A stretch of 64,000 nucleotides of DNA from Rhizobium altiplani (GCF_001542405.1 NZ_LNCD01000082.1:62001-126000), one strand, 5' to 3'; shown: positions 8,068-17,506, numbered from the stretch's first letter. A program made the numbers and translations. The notes: generated by a model from the letters alone, not told the origin.

Positions 8068-8832
8068 TTACTTTACGAGCACTGGGCCGGTGCCGCGCAC
8101 AGGCTCGTTCTCGTTGATGATGCCGAGGCGGCGCGCAACTTCTGAGTAGGCTTCGAGAAGTCCACCCATGTCACGGCGGAAGCGGTCCTTGTCCATCTTT
8201 TCACGGGTATCGATATCCCAGAGACGGCAGGAGTCCGGCGAAATCTCATCGGCCAGGATGATGCGCATCATGTCGCCTTCGTACAGGCGACCGCATTCGA
8301 TCTTGAAGTCGACAAGCTGGATGCCGACGCCGAGGAAAAGACCGGTCATGAAGTCGTTGACGCGAATGGCAAGCGCCATGATATCATCGAGTTCGGCGGG
8401 GTTCGCCCAGCCAAATGCCGTGATGTGCTCCTCGGAAACCATCGGATCGTCGAGCGCGTCGGACTTATAATAGAACTCGATGATCGAGCGTGGCAGCACC
8501 ACGCCTTCCTCGATGCCAAGGCGCTTGGACAGCGAGCCGGCGGCAACGTTGCGTACAACGATCTCAAGCGGGATCATTTCGACTTCGCGGATCAACTGCT
8601 CGCGCATGTTGAGGCGACGAATAAAATGCGTCGGAATTCCGATCTTGTTCAGATGGCTGAAAATGTATTCCGAAATGCGGTTGTTCAGAACGCCCTTGCC
8701 ATCGATGACTTCGTGCTTTTTCTTGTTGAAGGCGGTGGCATCGTCTTTGAAGAACTGGATCAGCGTGCCCGGTTCCGGGCCCTCATACAGAATCTTGGCC
8801 TTGCCCTCGTAAATACGGCGGCGACGGTTCAT
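8068..8832 (-). CDS. purC: Phosphoribosylaminoimidazole-succinocarboxamide synthase
   Basis: A 254-residue SAICAR synthetase, which joins CAIR and aspartate using ATP. The N-terminus RRRIYEGKAKILYEG is the nucleotide-binding signature and VDFKIECGRLYEGDMMRIILADEISPDSCRLWD is the second family signature. Length is normal. It is the first gene of the minus-strand purC-purS-coiled-coil-purQ run. The 230 bases upstream, to 9063, hold no gene and should contain its promoter; I could not pick out a convincing one. Confidence 0.97.
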   Translation of the reverse strand: MNRRRRIYEGKAKILYEGPEPGTLIQFFKDDATAFNKKKHEVIDGKGVLNNRISEYIFSHLNKIGIPTHFIRRLNMREQLIREVEMIPLEIVVRNVAAGSLSKRLGIEEGVVLPRSIIEFYYKSDALDDPMVSEEHITAFGWANPAELDDIMALAIRVNDFMTGLFLGVGIQLVDFKIECGRLYEGDMMRIILADEISPDSCRLWDIDTREKMDKDRFRRDMGGLLEAYSEVARRLGIINENEPVRGTGPVLVK

Positions 8833-9063
8833 TGCAATTGTTCTCTATCGTTGGCGCTCTTGGGATAGCGCGAGTGGATCGATCTCGTGGCGTCCCCTTA
8901 AAGGAAAAGCGAGGGTTTCACAATCCGCCTGTCACTCCTTCCCCGGAATCCGGGATTGCCGGAGTGCCGCTAAGAGAATCGAAGACTTTCTGCGAAGCAG
9001 TTTACAGGTTTTTTGCGATCAACGGAATGTGAGCCGTCCGTCTCGGCGGAGTCATGCAGGCCT

Positions 9064-11358
9064 TTATCTTTGGCGGGAGCTGTTGATCGACTTGCGCAGG
9101 TCCTGTTGCAGGCCGCGGGCAGGGCCTTCCACGCCCCGCCAGGACGCAGCGCGTACAAAGGGCGCTATCTGCAGTGCGGGCATCGGGCGGGCCAGCGCGT
9201 AGCCCTGGAGCATGTCGCAACCGAGGTCGCAGAGGATTCGGACGTGGTCCATCGTCTCCACCCCCTCAGCCGTGACGAGAATGTTCAGCGAACGACCGAT
9301 GTCGATGATCGAACGGACGAGCTTCCGCTGCTCTGCCGAGTGGGGCAGCATGCGGATCAGCTCGCGGTCGATTTTCAAGGTCTTCGGGCTCAGCTTCAAA
9401 AGGCTAACAATCGACGCGTGGCCCGTGCCGAAGTCATCGATCTCGATATCGATGCCGAGGCGGCGTAGCTGCCGGAGATTGGCGGTCACGGCATCATCGC
9501 AATCGTCCAGCGAGATCGATTCAAGCAGTTCGAAGGAGATCGTGCGAGGCTCGATCTTCAGTCCGCGAAGCTTCTTCGCAAGGTTCGGATCGGCGAGGCG
9601 ACGAGACGAGACGTTGACTGCGATCTTCGGGATGCGAAGCCCTTCATCCTCCCATCGCTGGCGATCCGCCAGTGCCTGCTCGAGGATAAGACCGTCGATC
9701 GTCGAGACAACATCCAGATCTTCGGCAATCGCGAGGAAGCGATCGGGGGCCAGCAAACCGTGTTCGCGGTGCTGCCAACGCGCCAGCGTCTCGACGCCGG
9801 CAACCTCGAGCGTTCGCGCCTGGAACTGCAACTGGTAGAACGGAATAAACTCGCCGCGTTCCAGGCCCAGCAGGATTTCGTCGGCCAGTCGCTTGCTGGC
9901 GATGATGCGGCGGCGCTCATCGGTCGAGAAGAATTCGTGGCGATTGCGTCCGCCGCTCTTTGCACGGTAGAGCGCGATATCGGCATTTAGCAGAAGTTGC
10001 TTGGCATCCAGCGCCGGACCGTCCCCCGTGGCGATTCCTATACTTGCGCCGAAACGGCAATCATGGCCCTCGTAGCGAATAGGCTTGCAGAGCTCGCGGA
10101 TGATGCGTTCGGCCAGATTAGAGATCTTCCTTGGTGTGACGTCGAGGGTACACAGGACCACGAACTCGTCGCCACCAATACGAGCGACGAAATCAGTGGA
10201 ACGGACGTTCCTTTTCAGGACCTGCGCAACGTGCTTCAGCATCGCGTCGCCGGCACGGTGGCCGAGCGTATCGTTGATCTGCTTGAAGCGATCGAGATCG
10301 ATATGGAGGATCGCGAGCGTCAGGCCGGTCCGGCGACATTCGGCGGAACGCTCGTCCAGCATGCGATCCAGGTATCGGCGATTGGGTAAGTTGGTGAGGT
10401 AATCATGCAGCGCCAGGTGCTCGATGTTTTCCTTGGCGCTTTCGAGCTCCCTATTGCGGGCTTCGGCGAGATCCTTGGCGCGCTGCAACTCGTTATTGAG
10501 CCGGACTTCGGCAGTGACATCCCAATTCGCACCGATCAGCTTGCGGCGTCCGTCGCTGTCGAGAAAAAATGCCGCCTTTGCGCGGATGACGCGCTCGATG
10601 CCGTCCTGCCGGATGATGCGGAATTCGTGCTCAAAATCGGTGTTGTCAGCGATGCTCTCGTTGATGGTCGCTAGCACACGTTCCCTGTCATTGGGATGCA
10701 GCGAAGCCTCCCAGGCATCGCCCGTGGTGGCTGGCGACGTCCCAGTAATGCCGTAGATCGCCAGAAGACGGTCGTCCCAATCGACAGTGCCATTCTCGAT
10801 GTCGGCCTCGAAGACGCCGATATTGGAGATATCAAGCGCGAGATCGAGGCGTCGCGACACGTGCGCCAGCCGCTCCTCCGCCTCCTTGCGCTCGGTGATG
10901 TCGGTATCGGTGCCGACGAGGCGGGCAGGGGCGCCATTTTCGTCCCATTCGACACAAGCACCACGGCATTCGATCCAGATCCAGTGGCCGTCCCTGTGGC
11001 GCTCGCGATACACGAAAATCTGATAGTCCGGATCGCCTGCATTCTGACGATCGATCGCCCTTACGACGAATTCCCGATCATCGGGGTGGATGAGTTCAAT
11101 CCAAGTGTCATAATCCCCGTCGGCATCCTCATCGGGCGCCATGCCACGCATGGTCTTCCAGGTATCGGAATAGTAACGCTTGCCAAGACGAAGATCGTGG
11201 TCCCAGACGCCGAGGCCGGACCCGACAAGAGCGTAGTTCCAGCGACTCTCGCGCTCCGAGAGTTCGGCGCTATTTATTGGGGGCGCGTGGTCGTCGAGCC
11301 CGGTCGCATGAAGCTTGGTCTTCGGTTTGCCCCGGTTGCCGGGTGTCGATCGTTTCAA
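9064..11358 (-). CDS. PAS-PAS-GGDEF-EAL cyclic-di-GMP protein
   Basis: A soluble protein of about 764 residues. In order it has two PAS domains (roughly residues 40-160 and 170-285), a short helical linker, a GGDEF domain with intact RIGGDEF, and an EAL domain. The EAL motif reads ETL with ExLxR kept, and NVSSRRL, ELLES, DDFGTG, KIDRE and AEGVET are all present, so both diguanylate cyclase and phosphodiesterase activity are possible. No transmembrane segment is seen. Start uncertain: I favour the TTG at 11358 after GGAGAG, because the upstream in-frame codons, to 11451, look non-coding and AT-rich. Confidence 0.9.
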   Translation of the reverse strand: MKRSTPGNRGKPKTKLHATGLDDHAPPINSAELSERESRWNYALVGSGLGVWDHDLRLGKRYYSDTWKTMRGMAPDEDADGDYDTWIELIHPDDREFVVRAIDRQNAGDPDYQIFVYRERHRDGHWIWIECRGACVEWDENGAPARLVGTDTDITERKEAEERLAHVSRRLDLALDISNIGVFEADIENGTVDWDDRLLAIYGITGTSPATTGDAWEASLHPNDRERVLATINESIADNTDFEHEFRIIRQDGIERVIRAKAAFFLDSDGRRKLIGANWDVTAEVRLNNELQRAKDLAEARNRELESAKENIEHLALHDYLTNLPNRRYLDRMLDERSAECRRTGLTLAILHIDLDRFKQINDTLGHRAGDAMLKHVAQVLKRNVRSTDFVARIGGDEFVVLCTLDVTPRKISNLAERIIRELCKPIRYEGHDCRFGASIGIATGDGPALDAKQLLLNADIALYRAKSGGRNRHEFFSTDERRRIIASKRLADEILLGLERGEFIPFYQLQFQARTLEVAGVETLARWQHREHGLLAPDRFLAIAEDLDVVSTIDGLILEQALADRQRWEDEGLRIPKIAVNVSSRRLADPNLAKKLRGLKIEPRTISFELLESISLDDCDDAVTANLRQLRRLGIDIEIDDFGTGHASIVSLLKLSPKTLKIDRELIRMLPHSAEQRKLVRSIIDIGRSLNILVTAEGVETMDHVRILCDLGCDMLQGYALARPMPALQIAPFVRAASWRGVEGPARGLQQDLRKSINSSRQR

Positions 11359-11566
11359 TCTGCGTACTCGCTCTCCTGGCGCGTGTATATTTTGGATGCA
11401 TTGAATTAAACAGCCCTTAATGCCATAAAAATAATATCCACGTAAAAACAATTACTTGGTTGTGCGTTCCGCCCTGCGTAGCCTGAGGGGCGCAGACAAG
11501 GTTCGACAATGCCCATTCACTTGTGCAGTGGTGCCCTATATCGCCCCAATTGGCGGAGGGAATGCG

Positions 11567-11656
11567 ATGTCTCCAGAATGGCCGATGTTCATACTGCAAT
11601 GCATCGTTCTTGTGGGCCTGGCGGGCGTTCTCTTCATTCGCGGAGAGGGTGACTAG
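11567..11656 (+). CDS. Possible 29-residue single-span membrane protein
   Basis: An ATG with GGAGGG six bases upstream opens a 29-codon frame: a short start, then a hydrophobic helix (MFILQCIVLVGLAGVLFI) and a charged tail RGEGD. The strong ribosome site and clean membrane-helix composition suggest a real small protein. It sits alone between a cyclic-di-GMP gene and an RBBP9-like hydrolase gene on the opposite strand. No function can be given. Confidence 0.45.
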   Translation: MSPEWPMFILQCIVLVGLAGVLFIRGEGD

Positions 11657-11751
11657 CCGATTGCTCAGCTAAAACCGCCCGAGCGTTCCCGTGCTGGGCG
11701 CGGCGATGCAATGCCCGACTGTGAATTGCGGTTCTGCCAAAGCGTCCGGTA

Positions 11752-12306
11752 TTACGGCTTCAAACGGCCAAGGAATTGGGCAAACACCATTGTTCCTTCC
11801 GGCCAAGGCCCGTGGCCGGACTCGGTGTTGATATGGCCGGCCTCACCAGCGTCAATGAGGAGGGATCCCCAGCTTGCAGCGATGTCATCGGCGTGCTCGT
11901 AGCTGCCGAAGGGATCGTTGCGGCTGGCGATCGTGATTGTCGGGAAGGGAAGTGGATCCCGCGGGTACGGGCCGAATGTCATCAGGTGCTTCGGCCGTAT
12001 TGCCGGATTGGCGACATCGGGCGGTGCAACGAAGAATGCCCCGGCTATCTTGTTGCGAAAATGGGGAATTGCATGGATCGCCGATGGAATGCCAAGCGAA
12101 TGCGCAACCAGCACCACCGGTCGCGTGGCAGCGTTCACCTCCTCGGCGATCCGCTGAACCCAATCGTCGCGGACCGGCTTCGACCATTCTGCCTGTTCGA
12201 CACGACGAGCCGTGCTGAGCTTGGCCTCCCAGCGGCTTTGCCAATGATCGGGGCCGGAATTCGTATAACCGGGAATGATGAGGATTTCGGCGTCTGAAGC
12301 TTTCAT
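11752..12306 (-). CDS. RBBP9/YdeN-family alpha/beta hydrolase
   Basis: A 184-residue protein of the small RBBP9/YdeN serine-hydrolase family. The opening IPGYTNSGPDHWQSRWE is characteristic. The nucleophile is in VVLVAHSLGIPSA, the acid probably in ASRNDPFGS, and the base histidine in AGHINTESGHGPWPEG. Family members are cytoplasmic and their natural substrates are mostly unknown. The gene stands alone on the minus strand. Confidence 0.88.
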   Translation of the reverse strand: MKASDAEILIIPGYTNSGPDHWQSRWEAKLSTARRVEQAEWSKPVRDDWVQRIAEEVNAATRPVVLVAHSLGIPSAIHAIPHFRNKIAGAFFVAPPDVANPAIRPKHLMTFGPYPRDPLPFPTITIASRNDPFGSYEHADDIAASWGSLLIDAGEAGHINTESGHGPWPEGTMVFAQFLGRLKP

Positions 12307-12464
12307 GATGGCGCGGATGTGAGAAAGCTTGACGGCGATGTCAAGGGAGGGTGGGACAAGGCCTCTGAAATTTGTTATGTTTTTGGCAGTGCCGGTTGCG
12401 TCTCGTATCGGCGTTGTCGCCGATCCTTTCGCTGCCGGCTATCTTGGCTGAGGAGGAGAAAGCC

Positions 12465-13268
12465 ATGACGGCATTCCATGTTATGTCGGGTGCAAGCGAT
12501 GTCTACACACGCCCGGTCGTCAACAAGATCAGCGTTTCGGATGTCTTTGATGCGCTACGGCGCGGCCTCGACGATTTTCGTGAAAAACCATCCCACTATG
12601 TATTTTTGTGCCTGATGTATCCGATTGCCGGCATTTTTCTCGCTGTCGCGACGTCAAGTGCTAACCTCCTGCCGATGATTTTTCCGCTGGTATCGGGCTT
12701 TGCACTGATCGGCCCTATCGCCGCGATCGGGCTCTATGAGATCAGTCGCAGGCGCGAAGCTGGCATGGATACCTCGTGGAGGCACGCGCTCGAGGTAACA
12801 GGATCGCCAGCGTTTCCATCGATCATTGCTGGCGGATTGTTGCTGTTTGGCTTCTTCGTCGTCTGGCTTGTCGCTGCGCAGACGCTCTATGCCAACGTGT
12901 TCGGCGACGTTTTCCCGCGATCGATCTCGCTCTTCCTCTCAGAGATCTTCGGCACGGCTGCAGGGTTGCAGTTGATCATTTGGGGACACGTGCTTGGTCT
13001 GGGCTTTGCTATTATCGTGTTGGCCACGACCGTCGTCACCTTCCCGTTGTTGCTGGATCGGGATGTCGGTCTCGTCTGCGCGATGGAGACATCGGTCAGA
13101 GCGACCGTCGCCAACCCGATCCCCGTCTTCTGCTGGGGGCTGATCATTGCCGTTTCTCTCATCGTCGGCACCATCCCGCTCTTTGTCGGGTTGGCGTTGG
13201 TGATGCCGATCCTGGGGCATGCCAGTTGGCACCTGTATAGGAAGCTTGTGGCACCGCCAGTGGTCTGA
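12465..13268 (+). CDS. DUF2189 integral membrane protein
   Basis: A 267-residue polytopic membrane protein with about six hydrophobic segments, resembling the DUF2189 family. The ATG at 12465 has AGGAGG upstream; the longer frame to 12372 is not needed. After a polar N-terminus (VVNKISVSDVFDALRRGLDDF) come helices around YVFLCLMYPIAGIFLAVA, FPLVSGFALIGPIAAIGLYEI, IIAGGLLLFGFFVVWLVA and others. Function unknown. Confidence 0.85.
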   Translation: MTAFHVMSGASDVYTRPVVNKISVSDVFDALRRGLDDFREKPSHYVFLCLMYPIAGIFLAVATSSANLLPMIFPLVSGFALIGPIAAIGLYEISRRREAGMDTSWRHALEVTGSPAFPSIIAGGLLLFGFFVVWLVAAQTLYANVFGDVFPRSISLFLSEIFGTAAGLQLIIWGHVLGLGFAIIVLATTVVTFPLLLDRDVGLVCAMETSVRATVANPIPVFCWGLIIAVSLIVGTIPLFVGLALVMPILGHASWHLYRKLVAPPVV

Positions 13269-13293
13269 CAGTCAGGGCGCCGGGAACTGCAAC

Positions 13294-13334
13294 ACCTCCC
13301 TGGGAGTTTCGCTGAGGCGAATACCGAGGGAGGT
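13294..13334 (+). promoter_or_regulatory. Leader RNA structure masking the ribosome site of the iron-permease-family gene
   Basis: ACCTCCCT (13294-13301) is the exact complement of AGGGAGGT (13327-13334), which contains the Shine-Dalgarno site of the gene starting at 13340. Inside lies a second hairpin, TTCGC-TGAG-GCGAA (13308-13321). When folded, the ribosome site would be hidden, suggesting translational control by temperature, a ligand or a protein. No T-run follows, so it is not a terminator. Confidence 0.5.
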
Positions 13335-13339
13335 TATAC

Positions 13340-13819
13340 ATGGCAACGCCGCAGCATCTGTTTACCCGCTTTGCCAGCAGGACTTCTGAATGGGCAGGCA
13401 GGCCCGCCACGTTCGTGCTGGCGGTCGTACTCGTCGCGGTATGGGCAGGGACAGGCCCGGTCTTCGATTTCTCCGAGACTTGGCAACTGGTCATCAACAC
13501 CGGAACGACCATCATTACCTTCCTGATGGTGTTCGTGCTTCAGAACGCGCAGACGCGGGATGCTCGGGCGGTGCAGGCCAAACTCAACGAAATCATACTC
13601 ACCAGCCACGCGGAAAACCGCTTCATCGGCATCGAGCATCTTGACGACGAGGACCTCCAACATCTCGATCGCCTCGTTGCCAAGGCGGCGAAAGGCGTTC
13701 GCAATCAACGGTCGTCAAAAGCGTCCAACGGTCAAAATGGTGGAGGCGAGGCGAGCGCGTCGGCAAGGCTCAAGAAGACGAAGCGTAAAACGGCGCCCGT
13801 GAAGGCGCCGTCTCGGTAA
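13340..13819 (+). CDS. Low-affinity iron permease family protein
   Basis: A 159-residue membrane protein resembling the bacterial members of the low-affinity iron permease family. Two hydrophobic segments (PATFVLAVVLVAVWAGTG and VINTGTTIITFLMVFVLQ) are followed by the conserved QNAQTRDARAVQAKLNEII block and a lysine-rich tail. Bacterial proteins are far shorter than the fungal Fet4 transporters that name the family, and transport has not generally been shown for them. Translation may be controlled by the leader structure at 13294-13334. It converges on purB, six bases away. Confidence 0.85.
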   Translation: MATPQHLFTRFASRTSEWAGRPATFVLAVVLVAVWAGTGPVFDFSETWQLVINTGTTIITFLMVFVLQNAQTRDARAVQAKLNEIILTSHAENRFIGIEHLDDEDLQHLDRLVAKAAKGVRNQRSSKASNGQNGGGEASASARLKKTKRKTAPVKAPSR

Positions 13820-13825
13820 TCCAGC

Positions 13826-15133
13826 TTAGGCAGCGCCGAAGACGCGCCGGAAGATCGTATCAACGTGCTTGGTATGATAGCCAAGGTCGAATTTCTCGCG
13901 GATTTCCTCTTCGGAGAGCGCGGCACGGACCTCGGAGTCGGCAAGCAGCTCCTCCAGGAAATCCTTGCCCTGTTCCCACACCTTCATGGCGTTTCGCTGG
14001 ACGAGCCGGTAGGCATCCTCGCGGGAAACGCCTGCCTGTGTCAGCGCCAGAAGCACGCGCTGCGAATGCACGAGGCCACGGAACTTGTCGAGGTTCTTCA
14101 TCATGTTGTCGGGATAGACCACGAGCTTCTCGATGACGCCGGCCAAACGGTTGAGGGCAAAGTCGAGCGTGATCGTCGTGTCGGGCCCGATGCCGCGCTC
14201 GACGCTCGAATGGCTGATATCGCGCTCATGCCACAGGGCGACGTTCTCCATGGCGGGAACGACCGACATGCGCACCAGGCGCGCCAGACCGGTCAGGTTT
14301 TCAGTCAGGACCGGGTTACGCTTGTGCGGCATGGCCGAAGAGCCCTTCTGGCCGGGCGAGAAGTATTCCTCAGCTTCCAGGACTTCCGTGCGCTGCATAT
14401 GGCGAATCTCGATCGCGACGTTTTCGATCGAAGAGGCAATGACGCCGAGGATGGCGAAGAACATCGCATGCCGGTCGCGCGGAATGACCTGCGTCGAAAC
14501 CGGCTCCGGCACCAGGCCGAGCTTGGCGCAGACATGTTCCTCGACGCGCGGGTCGATATTGGCGAAAGTGCCGACAGCGCCGGAGACCGCACCGGTGGCG
14601 ATTTCGGCACGCGCGGCCAGCAGGCGGGCGCGGTTGCGGCTCATCTCGGCGTAGAAGCGCGCGAGCGTCAGGCCCATCGTAGTCGGCTCGGCATGAATGC
14701 CGTGGCTGCGACCGATGCGGACGGTGTCCTTGTGTTCGAAGGCGCGTGCCTTGAGAGCGGCGAGCAGACGATCCATGTCGGCGAGCAGGATGTCGGCTGC
14801 GCGGACGAGTTGGATGTTGAATGTGGTGTCGAGAACGTCAGAAGACGTCATGCCCTGGTGGACGAAACGCGCATCGGGACCGACGATCTCTGAAAGGTGC
14901 GTCAGGAAGGCAATGACATCGTGCTTGGTGACGGCCTCGATTTCATCGATCCGCGCAACGTCGAACGTGGCGGCGCCGCCTCGTTCCCAGATCGTCTTCG
15001 CAGCCGATTTCGGGATGACACCCAGTTCGGCGAGCGCATCGCAGGCGTGAGCCTCGATCTCGAACCAGATGCGGAATTTGGTTTCGGGCGACCAGATGGC
15101 GACCATCTCTGGCCGGGAATAGCGCGGGATCAT
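13826..15133 (-). CDS. purB: Adenylosuccinate lyase
   Basis: A 435-residue adenylosuccinate lyase acting twice in purine synthesis, on SAICAR and on adenylosuccinate. I chose the ATG at 15133, with AGGAAG upstream and the typical start MIPRYSRPEMVAIWS. The fumarase/aspartase superfamily loop GSSAMPHKRNPVLTENL is present, as are RSHGIHAEPTTMG with the catalytic histidine and the HERDISHSSVER region. Confidence 0.97.
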   Translation of the reverse strand: MIPRYSRPEMVAIWSPETKFRIWFEIEAHACDALAELGVIPKSAAKTIWERGGAATFDVARIDEIEAVTKHDVIAFLTHLSEIVGPDARFVHQGMTSSDVLDTTFNIQLVRAADILLADMDRLLAALKARAFEHKDTVRIGRSHGIHAEPTTMGLTLARFYAEMSRNRARLLAARAEIATGAVSGAVGTFANIDPRVEEHVCAKLGLVPEPVSTQVIPRDRHAMFFAILGVIASSIENVAIEIRHMQRTEVLEAEEYFSPGQKGSSAMPHKRNPVLTENLTGLARLVRMSVVPAMENVALWHERDISHSSVERGIGPDTTITLDFALNRLAGVIEKLVVYPDNMMKNLDKFRGLVHSQRVLLALTQAGVSREDAYRLVQRNAMKVWEQGKDFLEELLADSEVRAALSEEEIREKFDLGYHTKHVDTIFRRVFGAA

Positions 15134-15195
15134 GGCTTCCTGCTTTCGTTCATAAGGAAATGCTGGCGCCCCTGTATCAAAGACAGGCGGCAATC

Positions 15196-15687
15196 TCAAC
15201 GCATGCGTTTAGCAAGCGCAACACTAGTGCCGAAAAGGCAGAGAAGGCCGAGCGGAAGAAACAGGCGAATTCCAAGGACGGCGAACTGATAGACTGCACT
15301 GGCACCGGTGAAGACGAATTGAAACACCCACGTCAGGGATCCAAAAGAAGCGTGCCACGCCGAGTAGAAGACCCGGTAGTCCATGGCGAATAGAAAGGCG
15401 GTCATCAGGATCGTCCCGGCAGCAAGTGTCAGGAAGAAGGCTGCAAAACGCGTCTCCGGCGAGCGTCGGTGCGCAAGGAATCGACCCAATGGCAACATGA
15501 ATGGCCAAGCCAGCAATCCGCCTGTGAAATAGAGTAGCGCGAGGTCGCGGAGATGTGCCGTCTCCATTCCGTTTCTGAAACAGAGCGCGGCCATCGCGGA
15601 CGCGAGCATCTGCGTGCCCCAGAGCACTGCGCCTGCGAATAGATCGGGGAGAGGCGGGCGCGCCGCCTTGAGCCGCTCGGAGATCAA
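15196..15687 (-). CDS. Small integral membrane protein, function unknown
   Basis: A protein of about 163 residues with four hydrophobic segments (LFAGAVLWGTQMLASAMAAL, LALLYFTGGLLAWPFMLPLG, AAFFLTLAAGTILMTAFLFA, LGIRLFLPLGLLCLFGTSVA). I infer a TTG start at 15687 with GCAGG upstream; the longer open frame overlaps rpe in another frame and is unlikely. It lies just after rpe on the same strand, 16 bases past its stop, so it may be cotranscribed. Confidence 0.7.
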   Translation of the reverse strand: MISERLKAARPPLPDLFAGAVLWGTQMLASAMAALCFRNGMETAHLRDLALLYFTGGLLAWPFMLPLGRFLAHRRSPETRFAAFFLTLAAGTILMTAFLFAMDYRVFYSAWHASFGSLTWVFQFVFTGASAVYQFAVLGIRLFLPLGLLCLFGTSVALAKRMR

Positions 15688-15703
15688 GGACGGCCTGCTT
15701 TCA

Positions 15704-16384
15704 TCACGACTTGGACTGACCTTCGGCGGCACTGCGCAAGGCGCTGATGGCCGCCTTGTAGGCCTCGACCGAGCCGCCCTTGAAGATCGCCGAACCTGCG
15801 ACGAGAACATTGGCGCCAGCTTTGCCGACGATCGGCGCCGTTTCGACTGTTACTCCACCATCGACTTCGAGATCGATCGGCCTATCACCGATGAGTGACC
15901 GCGCGGCGGCAATCTTGTCCGCCATCGCGGGAATGAATTTCTGTCCGCCAAATCCGGGGTTTACCGACATGATAAGGATGAGGTCGACGTCGTCGAGGAC
16001 ATTTTCTAGTGCCGAAAGCGGCGTGGCCGGATTGAGGGTGACGCCGGCCTTTTTGCCCAGGCTGCGCACAGTTTGAAGCGACCGGTGGAGATGCGGCCCG
16101 GCTTCTGCATGGACGGTAATGCGGTCGCAGCCCGCCTTGGCGAAGGCCTCCAGGTAAGGATCGGCAGGTGCAATCATCAGATGGCAATCAAAAACGGCGT
16201 CCGTATAGGAACGCAGCGATTTGATCACATCAGGGCCGAAGGAAATGTTTGGGACGAAGTGACCGTCCATGACGTCGAGGTGAATCCAATCGGCTCCAGC
16301 CGCGGTCACGTCACGGACTTCCTGGCCCAGTTTGGCAAAATCGGCGGCAAGGATGGATGGCGCGATGCGAATGGGCGTGGTCAT
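15704..16384 (-). CDS. rpe: Ribulose-phosphate 3-epimerase
   Basis: A 226-residue TIM-barrel enzyme interconverting ribulose 5-phosphate and xylulose 5-phosphate. The ATG at 16384 follows GGAGAG. Family markers are IAPSILAADFAKLG, DWIHLDVMDGHFVPNISFGP with metal-binding histidine and aspartate, FDCHLMI, MSVNPGFGGQKFI and LEVDGGV. It follows the binding-protein gene by about 40 bases. Confidence 0.97.
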   Translation of the reverse strand: MTTPIRIAPSILAADFAKLGQEVRDVTAAGADWIHLDVMDGHFVPNISFGPDVIKSLRSYTDAVFDCHLMIAPADPYLEAFAKAGCDRITVHAEAGPHLHRSLQTVRSLGKKAGVTLNPATPLSALENVLDDVDLILIMSVNPGFGGQKFIPAMADKIAAARSLIGDRPIDLEVDGGVTVETAPIVGKAGANVLVAGSAIFKGGSVEAYKAAISALRSAAEGQSKS

Positions 16385-16423
16385 TGACGTCTCTCCGTAA
16401 AACTCGTGCAGCGGCGGCAAAGC

Positions 16424-17506
16424 CTATTCGATCGGAGCGCTTGGCAGTACGAACGAACCGGCGTGCCATAGCAGCAGGCGGTAGGGGTTATCGGCCAATT
16501 CATGGCCGGCGTTGAAAGCAATCTTTCCGATAATCGTCTCGAAGGAGGTGCCACCGATATGCTGCGCGATCGGCCTATCATCAGCGCCGGCATCCTGGAC
16601 AGCCTTCGTCGCGATTTCCACAGCTGCATAAGCAGGCAGTACATAGCCCTCCGGCTCGACGCCGCCGGCGCGTAACGCATCGACAACCGACTTCGCTTCC
16701 GGCCGCGCCGCATAGTCCGGCAGGGCAACGGCGTAAACGCCATCGGCAAGCGCGAGCGGTTGGTTGGCAGCCCGCATGGCGTCGCCACCGAGGATATCGA
16801 GTTGAATCTTTTCCGCCGTTGCGTCACGTGCGATCACTGCAACGTCGCTGCGATCCCCGCCGACAAATACCTTTGTCGCCCCGGCCTTCTTCAGGCGGCG
16901 TACAAGAGCAACCTGCTGCTCCTGGCCCGGTCGATAGGTGTCGGTGAATACCGGCTTGAGGCCTTTTTCCTCGAGCGCGTTTCGGATCGCTTCCGTAAGC
17001 TCCCGGCCATGGATAGTGCCGTCTTCGACCAGTGCGATCGGCGAGGCCGCCCACTCCCGTACGATCACCTCGATAATCTTCTCCGCTTCCGCGCCATCGG
17101 CCGGCGCCATTCGATAGAGCGGCCAGGCATTTTTTAGCGCGTCTTCCATGAGGATGCGTGAGCGCACCGAGATGGTAATCGCCGGGATATTGGCATCCTT
17201 CAGCTTTGGCAGTGCGCCCTCGAGCGTCTCGCTGCAGAGAAAGCCTACGGCTACCTGGACCTTGGCATTGATCAACGCGTCAGCGATCGCCGCGCCGCTG
17301 TTTTCCTCGCAAGTCTCCGCGACCGTGACGATCGTGTTGCCATCCTGCTGGATCCTGGCAGTGGCACCGGCAATGATCTGGGCTCCGATTGGCGCGAGGT
17401 TGCCAGTCTGTGGCGCAACAACGCCAATCGTGAGGCCGGCGGCATGGCATTCTCCGGCCGCAAGGAGCAGGATCGGCAGAAGTGCTAGGCCACGCAAAGT
17501 ATTCAT
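16424..17506 (-). CDS. Branched-chain amino acid-type ABC transporter substrate-binding protein
   Basis: A 360-residue periplasmic binding protein of the Leu/Ile/Val (type I) class. It has a signal peptide (LRGLALLPILLLAAGECHA) and then LTIGVVAPQTGNLAPIGAQIIAGA, the usual opening of the mature domain. The two-lobed fold follows: AVGFLCSETLEGALP, ALVEDGTIHGRELTEA, VFVGGDRSDVAVIAR. No permease or ATPase gene is adjacent, so this is an orphan binding protein; its ligand cannot be named. The in-frame extension to 18163 is antisense to the flavin reductase gene and was not used. Confidence 0.88.
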   Translation of the reverse strand: MNTLRGLALLPILLLAAGECHAAGLTIGVVAPQTGNLAPIGAQIIAGATARIQQDGNTIVTVAETCEENSGAAIADALINAKVQVAVGFLCSETLEGALPKLKDANIPAITISVRSRILMEDALKNAWPLYRMAPADGAEAEKIIEVIVREWAASPIALVEDGTIHGRELTEAIRNALEEKGLKPVFTDTYRPGQEQQVALVRRLKKAGATKVFVGGDRSDVAVIARDATAEKIQLDILGGDAMRAANQPLALADGVYAVALPDYAARPEAKSVVDALRAGGVEPEGYVLPAYAAVEIATKAVQDAGADDRPIAQHIGGTSFETIIGKIAFNAGHELADNPYRLLLWHAGSFVLPSAPIE

